From contig CM067449.1 in assembly GCA_034508935.3 (NCBI GenBank), positions 40,468,573-40,532,572 on the forward strand: DNA of 64,000 nucleotides, read 5' to 3'. Position numbers and translations under genes: made by a program. The notes below the pieces were generated by a model that had not been told where the DNA came from, did not search any database, and worked only from the letters and a program-made list of their open reading frames with translations. Of this stretch, positions 10,255-19,430 are shown one piece after another (the stretch's first letter is position 1; the number at the start of each line of letters is the position of its first letter). This DNA comes from Berghia stephanieae (lineage: Eukaryota > Mollusca > Gastropoda > Nudibranchia > Aeolidiidae).

Positions 10255-10635
10255 ACTGGAGCTAAAATGAAAACCGGACATCATCAGACGATCTAACCAC
10301 AATCAAACGATCCTAAAATAGCATGTAGTGCAGTGGTTGAGCCGAAACTCCTTAATAAAAACGTATAAATAGCTTAAATAGCAACTTCCTTGCACACCTT
10401 GCAACCCATAACAAAGAACGGGATACTTACGTTTTGTGAGAAATATCTCGATGAAAACACGATTCTTTGACTTCTCCTTGATTGCACACATTGAAACGGC
10501 AGGAAAAACGTCACAAGAGACGTGTGCTTAGTTACTAGAAATATGCACCGGGGAAACAACAAAACAAAAGGAAATTAGACATCGAGTCGGGTAGCGTCCG
10601 GTTTGACCCGTGTCCGGTTTGACATGAATCTACTC

Positions 10636-10715
10636 TATCTATGTAACATGCTCATTTTTAATACATTTCTTCCAATTTTGAAAAGTAGCAAAAATCTCTA
10701 GGCTTCAGTGAATTA
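10636..10715 (-). mobile_element. MITE-G, right part after the pogo insertion
   Basis: TATCTATGTAACATGCTCA, TTTTTAATACATTTCTTCC and AAAGTAGCAAAAATCTCTAG continue the MITE-G alignment that stops at 8130. The TA at 10636-10637 duplicates 8129-8130. Confidence 0.75.
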
Positions 10716-10856
10716 AGCCTAATATTGTTTTTTTTTTCTTCAAAACTTCAATAATATGTTTTGTCAGTATACTGATAATGACTGAACATTAAGAGAGGAT
10801 CGATCTTAAAACACATTGACATTATCTAACGACTTTCAAGTCAAATTCCCCGTTGC

Positions 10857-10961
10857 AATGGAGAGAAAGATAAAGGATGTAAATGTAACTCATATAATAT
10901 TATAAGGGAACAACACAAAACAAACGGCGTTTCGGCCTTTGACCTTTATCAAGTAAACACG

Positions 10962-11048
<87 letters not shown>

Positions 11049-11087
11049 TATATAAACACAAACACACACACATACACACACACCCAC

Positions 11088-11152
<65 letters not shown>

Positions 11153-11322
11153 ATATATACATTTTTACCTATAATGTTTGGGCTATTATGACTTCTAATA
11201 TATATTATATAATATGTATATTTCGTGTTTACTTGATAAAGGCCAAAGGCCGAAACGTCATTTGTTTTGTGTTGTTCCCTTATATGTGAGTCAAATTTAC
11301 TCGCTTTTTCTTTCTCTCCATA
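10857..11322. mobile_element. Fold-back 1 with (TA)n centre and CGAAACG arms
   Basis: Arms of about 105 bp (10857-10966 and 11218-11322) are inverted copies with few mismatches: GGAGAGAAAGA, AAGGGAACAACACAAAACAA, GGCCTTTGACC and AAGTAAACACGAAATAT. The centre is (TA)n with a (CA)n stretch. Both arms hold a GATAAAGG-GGCC-GAAACG motif, one on each strand. The open frames over the (TA)n are not genes. Confidence 0.8.
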
Positions 11323-11768
11323 TTATTGTCCCATTTAGGCATCTCTAGTTTCTGGAACCCCGTTGGAATCGCGTTTTGATATTTTTCTAGCATCGCCAAA
11401 TCTAACCTTTTCCTGTAACTGCCCTTCGATGACTATAAGGTATGTAGATAGAAAACACGGTGTGATGTTGTCTACAACTAAATGTGTCTAAAACAATCGA
11501 CCATATTATGAAGAGTGGTTTTCCAAAATTGACCAACTCCGTTTTTCCCATTTTGAGATATTAAGGATATTAATATTTTCCTTAAAATTTCTCATTCGGC
11601 CTATTTTATCATATTTAAACTTTAAATTCACACAAATCTATGGAACTTCTTTTTGTGTCAGTTGATGCTTAAAATAAAGTTTACGGTTCAATTTATATCA
11701 TGGGTGGAAAATCTCAAAAAGTAGAAATATCGACTTAACGAGTTTTGAAAAACCAGTCTTCAGATATT

Positions 11769-12010
11769 TGAGACCGTCGTCTCAAAACGGTATTATGTCG
11801 AAACGAACCATATACTTAAAAGCCGAATTTAATTGTTAAACTGGTCAAAAATAGAAATTGTTGGCAATAGCACCATAAATTATGGTATCCATTCTCCTCA
11901 ATAAATCATATAAACTCAACGCAAGTCTGATATTTCTGACTATAGATTCAATTTTCAACATCTTAACCAACCCGGCTTAATACCGTTTTGATGGGAAGGG
12001 TCACATTTAT
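11769..12010. mobile_element. MITE-I copy 1
   Basis: Terminal inverted repeats of about 30-40 bp (GTCTCAAAACGGTATTATGT at one end; GGCTTAATACCGTTTTGAT-GGAAGGGTCACATTTAT at the other) bound about 240 bp without coding content. It matches the element at 16281-16518. Confidence 0.7.
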
Positions 12011-12191
12011 GAACAAGAAAATCAATATTGAAGATCTAAACCAAGTCGAAACTAACCCACAGAAAGGAGATAGTGTTGATAAATTCGAGAATTTAGATAA
12101 TTAATTATAGACGATTCGTTAAACTTTGAATGTCATGTAGAAAATATACTTATGAAAGCATAATGTAAATGTTGCTGCTCGAAGCTCGAAG

Positions 12192-12605
12192 AAATAAATA
12201 TATAACAATGTAAAATTGAATGTAAGCTTCAATCTAATATACGAAAACAGATCAAATGGACGTTTCGGGTTTCCCCTTAATCAACAAAACAGGATGAAAT
12301 ATACACTACAGACGAATGAGATAATGATGAATAAACAAAAAACATAGAGGGGCAGGAAATAGTATGCTCCTTTGTAAAGAAGCACGAATTAAAATATTTT
12401 AACATACAGAGTATGATATTTTCTGCCCATCAATGTTTTTGTTTATTCATCTTAACAAGACCACTACCGCATTATCTCATTCATCTGTAGTGTTTCATTC
12501 ATCCTGTTTTGTTGATAAAGGGGAAACCACAGACATCCATTTGTATCTGTTTTCATATATTAAATTGAAGCTTACATTCAATTTCACATTGTTATTTATG
12601 ACAGC
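12192..12605. mobile_element. Fold-back 2 with CGAAACGT-type arms
   Basis: A hairpin of about 414 bp whose two halves are inverted copies: AATTGAATGTAAGCTTCAAT and its mirror, the GTTTCGGGTTTCCCC block, ATCAACAAAACAGGATGAA, and GATGAATAAACAAAAA-CAT. A solo half lies at 35375-35510. No coding capacity. Confidence 0.8.
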
Positions 12606-12681
12606 ATGCCAAAGAATACTCTTCCTAATGTAATCGAGATCATTTGAGGTTAGTGTGAATACGGTGGTACGTTCAGTTAAA

Positions 12682-12923
12682 TAGATAGTTCGAAGATGAC
12701 GTCACTAATGTGTTTGTTATTGTTTTTTGCCATCCGCGTTTATGAGTATTTCTCACTAATCTATATTAACGAATTTCCATGTTTTTGGATGAATAAAGTA
12801 TATGTTATGTTATCTTATCTTATCTTATAGACGATCATGGTTACACACAGTTTTGTGTGTTGGTCCGTTATATTTCCGGATGGCAATGTTGTGAACTTCT
12901 TGGCCAAGTGCATACTATCTATA
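12682..12923 (-). mobile_element. MITE-A1 copy with internal insertion
   Basis: Both ends and the TGACGTCA and CCGGATGGC blocks are present. About 60 bp of unrelated sequence (GAATTTCCATG, GGATGAATAAAGTA and TCTTA repeats) replaces or interrupts the centre and looks like the tail of a small retroposon. Confidence 0.7.
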
Positions 12924-13069
12924 GGTCGTTTGTTGCTGAGTGCCTTGAGGTGGGATATGATTGTCTGGTATGGGGTGACTCGAGTCCGGGGAAAATCAAA
13001 ACTTAAAAGAATAGTGAAAGAAGCGAGAGCGATAATAAATTGAGCTTTAAATTTTAAAATAATTGAGTT

Positions 13070-13125
13070 TTTAAATAGCGCAATATCCACTAAACGTGCT
13101 CAAAGCGCTTCACAAGGGGTCCAAA
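13070..13125 (-). mobile_element. SINE-A, 3' tail only
   Basis: Only the conserved 3' tail (GCGCAATATCCACTAAACG, CTCAAAGCGCTT) remains, next to a (GA)n array. Confidence 0.7.
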
Positions 13126-13126
13126 G

Positions 13127-13154
13127 ATAGAGAGAGAGATGGAGAGAGAGAGAG

Positions 13155-13230
<76 letters not shown>
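13127..13230. repeat. (GA)n microsatellite
   Basis: About 100 bp of GA units. Confidence 0.97.
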
Positions 13231-13234
<4 letters not shown>

Positions 13235-13739
13235 CTTAATGGTATGTCAGATTCTCAACATAGTGAAGTGAAGTCCAAGGTAAGGATCACAACTGATCAA
13301 TAATTTAATATTATCGCATCCAGACTTTGAAATAATTGTGAGGCTGGTTGAGAAAACGCGGGAAGATGCGGCAAGCTTCGATTTGAGATACGAACCAAAA
13401 TCTAAGATAAAGTGTTTCCCATAGCAACAGATTTTATTCTGAAAAAAATTCATAACTTGGGTTCTGATAGACATAGAAAGAAAATTTAAAGTGGTAAACG
13501 ATCAGAAAGATGTGGTATACACCACTGTACATATAACTCAATGTATGAAATTTGAGCATCTTTCTGGGTTTTATCAGCCAGCCACACAATTTATGACAAT
13601 GAGCTGGACCCTGTTAATGAATCTTTAATATCCCAAAAAGTAGTTCAATCCTCAATCGTTACAACTCCAAGCACGTATGCCCCACGAGAAGGTTGAATCA
13701 GAGATTCTCCAATACAAAGTGCCATGGACGAACATTTTT

Positions 13740-14050
13740 AAAATTTGAACGTTTATATAGTGCACTATCCACTTAACGTGCTCAAAGCGCTTTACAAAGT
13801 GTCCCTAGCCAACAGCAACACTGAACACGAAGGACGAAACATGACGCCTGTTGGGCGAAATTGCCATATCTTTTTCTGACAGAAACAGCGCTTTTATTGG
13901 CCAGATACTCATTTTACACCTCAGTTCGATGAAAGAATGTAAGTAAAGAGCTTTTTCCAAGGAATGTACTATGCGACACTCAGATAGGGACTCAAACCCT
14001 GGACCTTCCGATCCAAAAGCAAGTGTCATATCACAAAACTGCATAGCCGC
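13740..14050 (-). mobile_element. SINE-A copy 2
   Basis: Full-length reverse copy. The tail lies at 13745-13800, the body includes CTTTTTCCAAGGA, and the tRNA-like head is near 13970-14050. Confidence 0.8.
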
Positions 14051-14155
14051 ACGAGACTGGAACAAGAACTCTGAGCTAACTCAGCCATCACGAAGCCAAT
14101 TTTCAAATGGCCCGGTTTTGAAGCCAATTTACATTCCAGTCGAATGGTCTACCAA

Positions 14156-14446
14156 TAGGCTTCAACAGTCGTGACGTCACTTCCCTCGTAATGACGAATA
14201 GTAACTTAGTAACTGGTTCTAAACTATTGGAACAATGGCGGACGAAATACTTCTCTGACGAGCATAAAAGTGTATCTAAAGGAGAAAAACATAAACCTGA
14301 TCATGTTTTGACTTTTATATATTCTGATCACATGACATGTGAAAAAGTTCTAGCCAGCACGAAGAATAAAAGTATCGATTTTCTTTGTTTAGAACCAAGC
14401 TGCTCGTTGCTGGACGGACGTGACATCAGACTATTGAATCCTATTG
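14156..14446 (+). mobile_element. MITE-C copy 2
   Basis: The ends read CAATAGGCTTCAACAGTCG and AGACTATTGAATCCTATTG, a clear inverted pair. It keeps ATGGCGGAC with ACA before it and the TGATCATGTTTTGACTTTTA block. The 110-codon frame over it runs through the repeat. Confidence 0.85.
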
Positions 14447-14538
14447 AGTCATACCCCCTCTCCGCAAACACACATACTCACACTCACTCATCCACATACA
14501 TGCAGACACAAAGTCTACTGTGAATTCACCAGACATTT

Positions 14539-14990
14539 GCTTATAGAAGGAACAAAGTTTACGTCACTCAGCTCACTCTTTGTTATTGTGTTTAGACGGC
14601 CATTATGTGGGCTTGTGGTATGAGGTCTTGAGTTCGAGCCTCGATCGGTGTATAGTTGAGTCCTTGGAGAAGGATCTTTACTTACATTCTCTCAGGTATA
14701 AAATAAGTACCTGGCCGTTAACAGCGTTGTTTCTGTCCGAAAAAATGTGTTATTATCGCCTAACAAGCGTCATGTCCCGTCATAAATTTTAAATGTTGCT
14801 GTTGGCCAGGGACCCATTGTAAAGCGCTTTATAAAAGCTCTTGTTTTGTTTAAATTTTAACGATTAGTTCTCACTAAATTATATCAATCAGACTATAAAC
14901 GTTCAACGTTGCACATAGCTTTGCGTGTTGTCACATTAAATATGGATGGCGGATGTTGTAAACGCATAGCATCAATGTCTGCGTCTTGAA
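14539..14990 (-). mobile_element. MITE-A2 copy split by SINE-A
   Basis: A2 is a relative of A1 with the end blocks GACGTCACTCAGCTC, TGTTTAGACGGCCATT and GCATAGCATCAAT. Its two halves (14539-14595 and 14860-14990) are separated by the SINE-A of the next entry. Confidence 0.7.
14596..14858 (+). mobile_element. SINE-A copy 3, inserted in MITE-A2
   Basis: Forward copy with a diverged head (ATGTGGGCTTGTGGTATGA), the TGAGTCCTTGGAGAAGG body and the AAAGCGCTTTATAAAAGCTC tail. Confidence 0.75.
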
Positions 14991-15037
14991 CCAATTATAA
15001 ACCCGTACCAATTTAAATTTAATGAATGCACAATTAA

Positions 15038-15264
15038 CGCTCTCATTACAAACTACAGCAAAATCGTCACATTTGTTACGACACCATATACATTTTTTCT
15101 TATTCAGATTATTTTATTTTGTTCATCACATTTTTCTTTGTTTAATTCATAAGAACATAAAGTTGTTTTGTAGAGAGATTGTTTTAGTTTAAAAAATCAA
15201 TTTTTCTGCTGGGTAAGCCTGACATTTTGGGGAAAATACTGAACCTGATCAGTAAGGAGAGAGT
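15038..15264. mobile_element. MITE-F copy 1 (TTAA-flanked)
   Basis: TTAA at 15034-15037 and 15265-15268 brackets an element with ends CGCTCTCATTAC and CAGTAAGGAGAGAG. Shared internal blocks with the copies at 44811-45046 and 52182-52454 include AAAATCGTCACATTTGTTACGA and GGGTAAGCCTGACATTTTGG. TTAA targets are typical of piggyBac-type transposases. Confidence 0.7.
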
Positions 15265-15834
15265 TTAAACCAAAGACAAACCAAAGCAACACGAAAAAGA
15301 CCAAAACAGAACATTCACAGTATCGACTTTTGCACAAAGACTGATTGAAAGAATGATGGCTCAGTAAAGACCAATTAACCAATATTTTTTTTCACCAATC
15401 AAAAGACGCACGATTTGGTGATAATGGAACGGCTGATTGATGAGATCAATACAGACAATGGATGTTTCTGGTACAAACCCTTCGTCAGTACATCAATAAA
15501 CAAATGAACGTCGAAAACAAATTAAGGAGGCCCTCATCGTTCTGTGACACGCGGGTTGTAACACAACCTGAAAGCTCATTCGGACAAACATAGTTGGTTG
15601 TTTACAACCAAGAGAATAAACAAAGTTGGCATCTCTGCGCTTTCTGTTTTAGTTTTTAGATCACCGATTTGGTTATTAGCTCTCACTTAATTAACTCAAT
15701 CAAGCAATAAGGTTACTGGAAAGGTTGATCAGTTTGGTAGAACTGTTAAAGATATACCTTCGATAGTAATGCGTGTGTTGTTCGATCGAACAGTCCGAAT
15801 GGGCCTTGTTATACTCCATTCCACTACAAGCTAA

Positions 15835-16192
15835 TTGATGCTATGCGTTGAGATAAATTTGTAAAATACTCACAAACTCTGCCCACCATATGGATCATAC
15901 CAGCCACACAAAATTACGTGTAACTTAAACAATTACAGTTTGTTAAAGGGACTTTATTGAGAACTAATCACATAATGGGCGTTCTAAAACAAATTGATGC
16001 ATTGCGTTTACTTCAAAAATTCACATCATCCGCCAGGCAGATAATACGGACCGACACAAAAAACTATGTGTAACCTTAATCGTTTATAGTCGAATGAACA
16101 CAATTTGGCGAGAATTACTCATAATAACGGCTGGCTAAAACAATAACAAAGAGCCGAGTGACGTCAATTTCGTTCCTTCTACTCATTCCATA
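15835..16192 (+). mobile_element. MITE-A2, two degenerate adjacent copies
   Basis: Two successive copies of the ATGC-ATGCGTT, GTGTAACTTAAAC and GAGAACTAATCA blocks occur, the second ending in AACAAAGAGCCGAGTGACGT. Confidence 0.55.
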
Positions 16193-16280
16193 GGATGTTT
16201 TAACAAATCCAAAGCAAAGCAAGACAAAAATAAAACCAGAACAGGAAAGTCACCGTGTTCTCTCTATCCCGACTTCTACA

Positions 16281-16518
16281 ATAAATGTGACCCTTCGTCT
16301 CAAATCGGTATTAAGTCGGGATGACTAAGATGATGAAAATTGAATTTGTAGCCAGAAATATCATGCTTAAGTTGAGTTTGTTTGCTTTATAGAGGAGAAG
16401 GAATATCATATTTTACTGTGCTAAATACCAACTTTTCATATTTATGACCAGTTTGACTTTAATTGACTTTTTAGCATGTGGTCCATCCCGACATAATACC
16501 GTTTTGAGACGAAGGGTT
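16281..16518. mobile_element. MITE-I copy 2
   Basis: The ends ATGTGACCCTTCGTCTCAAA-CGGTATTAAGTCGGGA and TCCCGACATAATACCGT-TTGAGACGAAGGGT form inverted repeats of about 35 bp around an AT-rich interior. Confidence 0.8.
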
Positions 16519-16699
16519 CGTAGTGGAGAGATCATAAGCCCACCCTTTTAACTTAAACCCTCTATGACTCGGACAGTCCGAAAAGTCAATACTTAGCAAA
16601 CAATATCAATTGTTGCTAAACTAAGCAATCTACACAATTATCAACAAATCGGAATGCGTTAAAGTAAAATACTCACCAGCTCTACCCGTCGGAAACCGC

Positions 16700-17090
16700 G
16701 GAAAACGATGTCTAACATTAAACGGTTGTAGTGGGAGAGACTCGAGTGAGATCTATATTCCGTTTCATAAATGATTCTTATCCAAGCTTAGATATTTTCC
16801 TATCTAAAACTTTTGTTGTGTGGCATTGAAATTATGCATGTCTGTTCCATAATATACCCACGAAGAACCAAAATATTTTTCCCATTAAAAAACAAAACAA
16901 AACAGACAAACAAACGCAGATAGAAGAGTTTTTTTTTATCTGCTCTATATCAAAAACTATAGCGTTTATCAATTTCAACTTTTAGATGCTTAACAGTAGA
17001 ATTCCATCACCCAAAAAGTTTTTGTTTTTTTTTCAAAATCAGTGGCGTTAAGTAGCAACATGCTCAATGTGTACACGTAATAAATAAAAA
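16700..17090. other. AT-rich sequence, no gene seen
   Basis: No exon signal or repeat family is recognised, apart from AAAC-rich low complexity around 16890. Confidence 0.35.
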
Positions 17091-17091
17091 T

Positions 17092-17167
17092 GAATATTAT
17101 AACAGCTTTAAAAAGTAACAAAATATCAAACACGGAACGTTTCGGGCTCAAAACCCTTCTTCAGCCA
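17092..17167 (-). mobile_element. Solo arm of the fold-back 3 family
   Basis: TTATAACAGCTT, ATCAAACACGGAACGTTTCGG and CTCAAAACCCTTCTTCAGCC match one arm of the fold-back at 27992-28333. The second arm is absent. Confidence 0.6.
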
Positions 17168-17169
17168 AC

Positions 17170-18685
17170 AACACCATTCATATATCCTGTTTCATTTTGA
17201 GTTTTTAAATGATATAACTTTAAGAGGAAATTTCTAAAATTTAAGTTTGTTGTAAAGTGGTATTTAAGGTGAGATTAATTTTTTTATTAAAGAAAATTTT
17301 ATGTAATAATTCTCCACACCAGTCGAGTGTTTTACATCGGTTGTCAGCTCCTGCACTCACATAATCGCCCTATTAATTAAAATTAAATTATAGAGGTCTG
17401 CAAATCCCATGATTTCCCTGTTACAGATTACATGGAAATATTAAACAGCAATGATTAATAGCTCGTATAGCTGGCTAAGGATATAACCTTCAAAATACAG
17501 TAAGGAATGAATAAAACAAGTTTCAGTCCCACTTATAATTGACAATAAAAGTAAGTCGGATTTATTCTGTTTTAAATAATGTGGTACGTGGTTATATGTT
17601 TTTAATATTTATGATTCATCATTGGGCACTAACAAAGGAAAGACAACAATATGTTTTTATTGTTGTGATTCTTATCTTGGTGGCAGTTGAGGTCCTTAGC
17701 CAAACTGGCCGTCTCTTTGCTTCAGATTGTAGGGGTGCCGTTTGATGCAGTGGTGCTGTTGGACAGCTCTTCCTATGTCCGTGCTAGGGGTAGGATGGAA
17801 ATCTGGTTTTCAGGACTGGAGTGCCCTCAGACAGGGATATCGGTAGGGTCTAAAGTCGGCCCTAATAACATGTTCAAATAGTATAAAGGGCTAAACACGC
17901 CTAATAATATCTAATTTAAAAAAAGTCTAACTCTTGGACGTGACCGTGTAGGCTCGTGAATATTGTAAGTAACAAATTTATAATGCTAACGCCCAGATAG
18001 CATAAAAAACAACTGATAGGTACTCTGGCCTCAAGAAGAACCGTTCTGCACTAGATAAACAAACTAGCTAAACCATGGTATTGAAAAATATGTTCACATT
18101 ACATGCAACCAAGCCATAATGATATCATGCATATCAACCTCATAGGAATAGAGACGAAAGGTATGCATGAAAAGCTGTTGATACAGACTGTTGATCAGAA
18201 ATAAATTTAAGAAAGTTCACTCAATGTAACCCACTCACCCTTTACTAGCAATATCACACCACTGAACAGGATAAAACACGTCTGTTGTTTAAGATATTTT
18301 TTTGTGTGTGGGAGAGACCGTCTTGTAAGTGGCAGGTTTTATAAGGCTAGTTTGTCCTGTTCATTCCAATATGAGTCTATGTTTTGAAGATAGGGTGGTG
18401 GAGCGTGCCTTCCAGATATTCACACTTAATTTTTCATTGTCCGATACCAGAGAGCTTCAGCAAATCATTTTGGACTTAGATTTAGACTCAAACCTATCTA
18501 TCACATGATCGCTGTCCTATTTAAAATTGTAAAACACCATGTGACGTGTGCAAAGCATCTAACAATAGATTCAGACCTTTGAAGGGTCGATTGCTCTCTA
18601 TCTGGCAAGATTTCTGCACTCAAACGAATCTGGCTTGAAAGACAAACAGAATTTGGAAAAGGAAAGTAAATCATCAGAACGAAAA
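17170..18685. other. Stretch without recognisable gene
   Basis: The open frames here are short (68 and 64 codons at 17539-17881) with no recognised motifs or splice context. I see no clear repeat family. Confidence 0.35.
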
Positions 18686-18689
18686 TAAA

Positions 18690-19160
18690 GAATTTTGCCG
18701 TGTTGGTATTTATCTGTTTTCCAACATGCTTTCTGTCTTTGTCTTGGAATGAGATTACTTGGTTTTATCCTGGCCGGAGTCCTAGCTGGGAAGGAAACAG
18801 TCAAATGCTTAGTTATTGTTTTGGGAGATGATATTTTTCCCCTTGTAAATCATCTCTCTGTTATGTATTATTATAATATTTGTTATTTTGAATGGTATAA
18901 TGTAAGCATTTGAGTGTATTCCTCGTTGGATTTTGTGCTTATGTCCGGATGAGACTTATAGGTGATCTCGAACTAAGTACATCGGTGGTGTGTTAATTTA
19001 CATCTGATCCCTATTTGTTCCCAGTTGCCCTATGTCTTACTTTTCTTAGGTGCTTTAATTGTTATTCTAGAACTTTTTACTATCCCATTTTCCTCCCTTT
19101 TGCTGGCGCTGATATAATCTAAATATGTTGCAAGAGCCGTAAAACCCTTAAAAAACAAAA
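18690..19160 (+). repeat. Dispersed repeat E, copy 1
   Basis: Family E is about 0.5 kb. Shared blocks are TCTGTCTTTGTCTTGGAATG, GGGAGATGATATTT, CATCTCTCTGTTATG, TTGAGTGTATTCCTC, a CATCTGATCCCTATTTG block and an end TGCAAGAGCCGTAAAACCC. I see no tRNA head, inverted ends or coding frame; it may be a SINE-like or 3'-LINE-derived repeat. Confidence 0.7.
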
Positions 19161-19189
19161 ACAGCAGAGTAGTCCTCCCTCTCTCTCTC

Positions 19190-19197
19190 ACGCACAT

Positions 19198-19228
<31 letters not shown>

Positions 19229-19254
19229 ATGCACTCTCTCTCACACCCACACAA

Positions 19255-19292
<38 letters not shown>
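19190..19292. repeat. (CT)n and (AC)n microsatellites
   Basis: CT-rich 19190-19250 followed by an AC run up to 19292. Confidence 0.95.
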
Positions 19293-19294
<2 letters not shown>

Positions 19295-19430
19295 TTTTCT
19301 TACTGTCTCTCACCCTGTTTTATACATACATGTATATATATTTTTTTTTTCACAATTAAAGCAATCGGATTGAAGAAGGGGAACAAAAAAGTGAGGAGGA
19401 AGAAAAATGTAACGTAAGCAAAATATGCTG

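Larger units (their letters stand above)
8131..10635 (-). mobile_element. pogo/Tigger-type DNA transposon with both ends
   Basis: The element is 2505 bp. Its ends are inverted: GAGTAGATTCA at 8131 and TGAATCTACTC at 10625-10635, followed on each side by ACCGGACAC-type subterminal repeats (8139-8405, 10180-10225, 10590-10620). It is flanked by TA on both sides, the target of the Tc1/mariner-pogo superfamily. The flanks join into MITE-G, which gives an empty-site comparison. It encodes a pogo-like transposase on the minus strand (8794-9734) and contains a 208-bp fold-back and a poly-C run. The transposase is internally deleted and frameshifted, so this copy is non-autonomous. Confidence 0.9.

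Noticed and set aside
10890-11162. Poly-Tyr/Ile membrane protein at 10.9-11.1 kb
   Set aside because: Translation of (TA)n and (CA)n in the loop of a fold-back.
17539-17881. Small genes at 17.5-17.9 kb
   Set aside because: Two overlapping short frames without recognisable motifs, splice context or repetition elsewhere.
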